Part shown: positions 62,191 to 64,000 of the stretch, piece after piece
Layout of the letters: each line of letters opens with the position of its first letter
Numbering within the stretch: position 1 is the stretch's first letter
NCBI GenBank assembly: GCA_951813535.1
Contig: OX638345.1
Location: forward strand, 757,029-821,028
Reading direction: 5' to 3'
Length of the DNA: 64,000 nucleotides
DNA from: an uncultured Dehalococcoidia bacterium
Lineage (GTDB): Bacteria; Chloroflexota; Dehalococcoidia; Lucifugimonadales; UBA3495
Translations under genes and position numbers: made by a program
The notes under the pieces: generated by a model
Told to the model about the DNA's origin: nothing
Database searches by the model: none
The model's input: the letters and a program-made list of their open reading frames with translations, nothing else

Positions 62191-63612
62191 TTATACGCCG
62201 GGCGGCCGGCGCTCTCCCCAGTCCGTCGCCTGCTCGTAGGCGTAGGCGGCGCGGAACAGGGTGGTCTCGTCGAACGCTTTTCCGGCGATCTGCAACCCAA
62301 TGGGCAGGCCGGACGCCGTGTAGCCGCAGTTGATGGACAGCGCCGGCAGGTTCGCCAGGTTGAACGGCGCGGTGAACCCTCGTCGTCCCTTGAACCCGGC
62401 GATGACGTCTGCCTTGGTGCCCAGTCCGGTGGACTGGGGGATCAGCGTGGCGGGAACCGAAGAAGCCGGCATGATCAACACGTCCACGTCATCCAGCGCC
62501 GCCAGTATCTGGCTCCGGAGCACGTCGCGCAGCCGGGCCGATTTCTGGTAGACCTTGGCCGGAAGGATGCTGCCCATTAGGAGGCGCACCTGGTTGTTGT
62601 GGTCCAAATCCCGCAGCCGGTCGGTGGAGATGATGTCCCAATTCAGCATGGCGGCGTCGCTGCTGATGATGCCATAGGAGATTTCGGACGAATTGACTAT
62701 GAGCGGGATCGACACCTCGCTTACGTCGGCGCCCAAACCGGCCAGGACGCCGGCGGCGGCGATGATGGCGTCACGCACCTCGGGGTCGTTGGCGTCGGTG
62801 TGCACGCGCTCGGATATCAGGCCGACCTTCAGGCCGTCGATGTTGCCGTCGAGGGCTGCCGCGTAGTCGGGGACCGGAACGTCCCACGACTGCGGGTCCC
62901 TGGGATCGTGGCCGGCGATGGCGGCCAGGGTGTGGGCGCAATCGGTGACGGTACGCGAGATCGGACCAGCCGTGTCCATGGACCAACTGGCCCCGAACAC
63001 GCCATGCCGGCTGACGAGGCCCAGGGTCGGCCGGATGCCCACCAGCCCGCAGAATGCGGCGGGTCCGCGGATGCTGCCGCCGGTGTCCTCACCCAGCGAG
63101 GTGGCGCACAGGAACGCAGCGGTTGCCGCCCCGGATCCGCTGCTGGAGGTTCCGGGATTGCGGTCGGTGTCCCATGGGTTGCGAGGCCGACCGTAGGGGT
63201 GCCGGAACGCGTCGCCGCTGGCATACTCGCTCATGTTGAGCTTGCCCAGCAGCACCGTGCCGGCTGCCTTCAGGCGCTCCATGATGGTGGCATCCGCGTC
63301 GGGAATGTTCTCCCCGAGGATTGTCGATCCATTGGTGGTCAGGATGCCGGCGGTGTCGAACTGGTCCTTGACGGCTACCGGGACTCCGTGCAGTGGGCCA
63401 CGGCGGTTTCCGGCCGCGATCTCGGCGTCGGCGCGGCGGGCGTCCTCGCGGGCGCGGTCTGCGGTTACGGTGATGTAGGAAGCGTAGTTGCCGTCCAGGC
63501 TGGCGATGCGTTCCAGGTAGGCTTCAGTGGCATCCAGCGACGACACGTCGCCGGCGGCGATGCGCTCGCCCAACTCGGTTGCTGACAGGTAGCACAGGTT
63601 CGCGTCGGTCAT
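62191..63612 (-). CDS. Amidase-signature hydrolase (3)
   Basis: A 473-residue amidase-signature enzyme close to the one at 4.9-6.3 kb. Lys82 in GVPVAVKDQ, the Ser group near 157-160 in GTSSSGSGAATAAF and the Ser of EDTGGSIRGPA form the triad. The ATG at 63612 has a GGAGGG SD inside the small partner gene, whose stop it overlaps (TGATG). Paired with the GatC-like gene as in copy 1. A catabolic amidase acting on a small amide is likely; GatB is absent. Confidence 0.9.
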   Translation of the reverse strand: MTDANLCYLSATELGERIAAGDVSSLDATEAYLERIASLDGNYASYITVTADRAREDARRADAEIAAGNRRGPLHGVPVAVKDQFDTAGILTTNGSTILGENIPDADATIMERLKAAGTVLLGKLNMSEYASGDAFRHPYGRPRNPWDTDRNPGTSSSGSGAATAAFLCATSLGEDTGGSIRGPAAFCGLVGIRPTLGLVSRHGVFGASWSMDTAGPISRTVTDCAHTLAAIAGHDPRDPQSWDVPVPDYAAALDGNIDGLKVGLISERVHTDANDPEVRDAIIAAAGVLAGLGADVSEVSIPLIVNSSEISYGIISSDAAMLNWDIISTDRLRDLDHNNQVRLLMGSILPAKVYQKSARLRDVLRSQILAALDDVDVLIMPASSVPATLIPQSTGLGTKADVIAGFKGRRGFTAPFNLANLPALSINCGYTASGLPIGLQIAGKAFDETTLFRAAYAYEQATDWGERRPPGV

Positions 63613-63815
63613 CACGGGCCCTCCTGCTTGCGCGCCGTCGCGGACACGATGATCGGCAGCGGCTGGATGTTGGCTACGTCCGGCTCGGCGATGGCCTCCA
63701 GGGCCTCGAGCAGCCCGTTCAGCGATTCCCTCACCTCGGCGACCAGATCGTCGGGGATGTTGATGTCCGCGGCTTTGGCCAAAGCCCGAACATCGGCGTC
63801 GTTCAAATCAGCCAC
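63612..63815 (-). CDS. GatC/AtzG-like small amidase partner (2)
   Basis: A 67-residue paralogue of the small protein at 6.3-6.5 kb: MADLNDADVRALAKAADINI, then a helix and an extended tail PLPIIVSATARKQEGP. The GTG start has a GAGG SD seven bases upstream. It overlaps the amidase start and is probably its structural partner. A promoter lies 62-90 bp upstream. Confidence 0.75.
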   Translation of the reverse strand: MADLNDADVRALAKAADINIPDDLVAEVRESLNGLLEALEAIAEPDVANIQPLPIIVSATARKQEGP

Positions 63816-63876
63816 TATGCACCTCGCAGGGAAGAGCGCCGAAAAGCCGGACAGCTCTTTGGATCGGGGTGCCGCA

Positions 63877-63905
63877 ATTTTGTGCGGGGCGGCCGGCGTT
63901 GTCAA
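63877..63905 (-). promoter_or_regulatory. Promoter TTGACA-N17-CAAAAT of the amidase pair
   Basis: On the minus strand a perfect -35 (63905-63900) and CAAAAT (63882-63877) are 17 bp apart, 62 bp before the GTG start of the small partner gene. Confidence 0.55.
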
Positions 63906-64000
63906 CTCAGGAGTGCCTGGCCAGGGCAATCGCATCTTAATGTGATTTTTGGAAGGTAACGTCCCGGCAATAGGTGTAATAGGCGTCATCCTTGTTGACG

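Overview
The window is a gene-dense, high-GC bacterial chromosome segment with mostly minus-strand genes and short intergenic gaps. The gene content suggests a Chloroflexota genome of the SAR202/Dehalococcoidia type: several amidases, two luciferase-like flavin oxidoreductases, two carboxymuconolactone-decarboxylase-fold proteins, an RraA-like protein, a cyclase-family hydrolase, LivK-type lipoproteins, a glycine-betaine transporter with a VEK-rich linker, and a nickel superoxide dismutase. This placement is an inference from gene families; no rRNA or tRNA gene is present to test it. Many starts are GTG or TTG behind strong Shine-Dalgarno (SD) sequences, and several good sigma-70-type promoters are visible.

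Layout. 1-11.8 kb: the 3' end of a YtcJ-like amidohydrolase, tandem LivK-type binding lipoproteins, an amidase with a GatC-like partner, a VapBC module whose toxin is frameshifted, a TldD/TldE pair, and a PD-(D/E)XK-type nuclease. 11.3-16.3 kb: a CMD-fold protein, two LLM oxidoreductases, a TlpA thioredoxin lipoprotein and an AI-2E-family permease. 16.7-23.5 kb: a lipoprotein subtilase, a long gene-free stretch with a strong promoter, then a three-gene unit of a B12-binding/radical-SAM-like protein lacking its cluster cysteines, a DUF1800 protein and an NHL-repeat protein. 23.6-29 kb: CMD-fold, RraA-like, and a glycine-betaine ABC transporter. 29-38.6 kb: tgt, a TauE/SafE permease, and a long minus-strand run with aroB, aroK, pcm, enoyl-CoA hydratase, ilvD and an alcohol dehydrogenase. 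38.7-41.2 kb (plus strand): a small protein with a retropepsin-like protease, sodN and an SPFH protein. 41.3-54.1 kb: recQ and a tetrapyrrole cluster.

The tetrapyrrole cluster (54.1 down to 43.2 kb) runs regulator, fused AhbA-AhbB siroheme decarboxylase, precorrin-2 dehydrogenase, hemA, hemC, a HEPN/nucleotidyltransferase-like pair, a cobA-hemD fusion, hemB, a cupin gene with its own promoter, hicAB, and hemL. It encodes the route from glutamyl-tRNA to sirohydrochlorin and the first siroheme decarboxylation, which points to siroheme-dependent haem synthesis. Two toxin-antitoxin-type modules lie inside it.

54.3-64 kb: an unknown lower-GC gene, a cyclase-family hydrolase, a DUF5679 mini-protein, fmt, a structured leader/attenuator-like region ahead of rpsP-khpA-rimM, moaD-moaE, and two more amidases with accessory small genes. 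A family of about 100-bp imperfect inverted repeats is inserted between genes in four places (1.9, 52.2, 55.3 and 60.3 kb). The most unusual items are the rpsP leader region, the cysteine-less radical-SAM-like protein with its DUF1800/NHL partners, and the TA-type modules inside the haem cluster.
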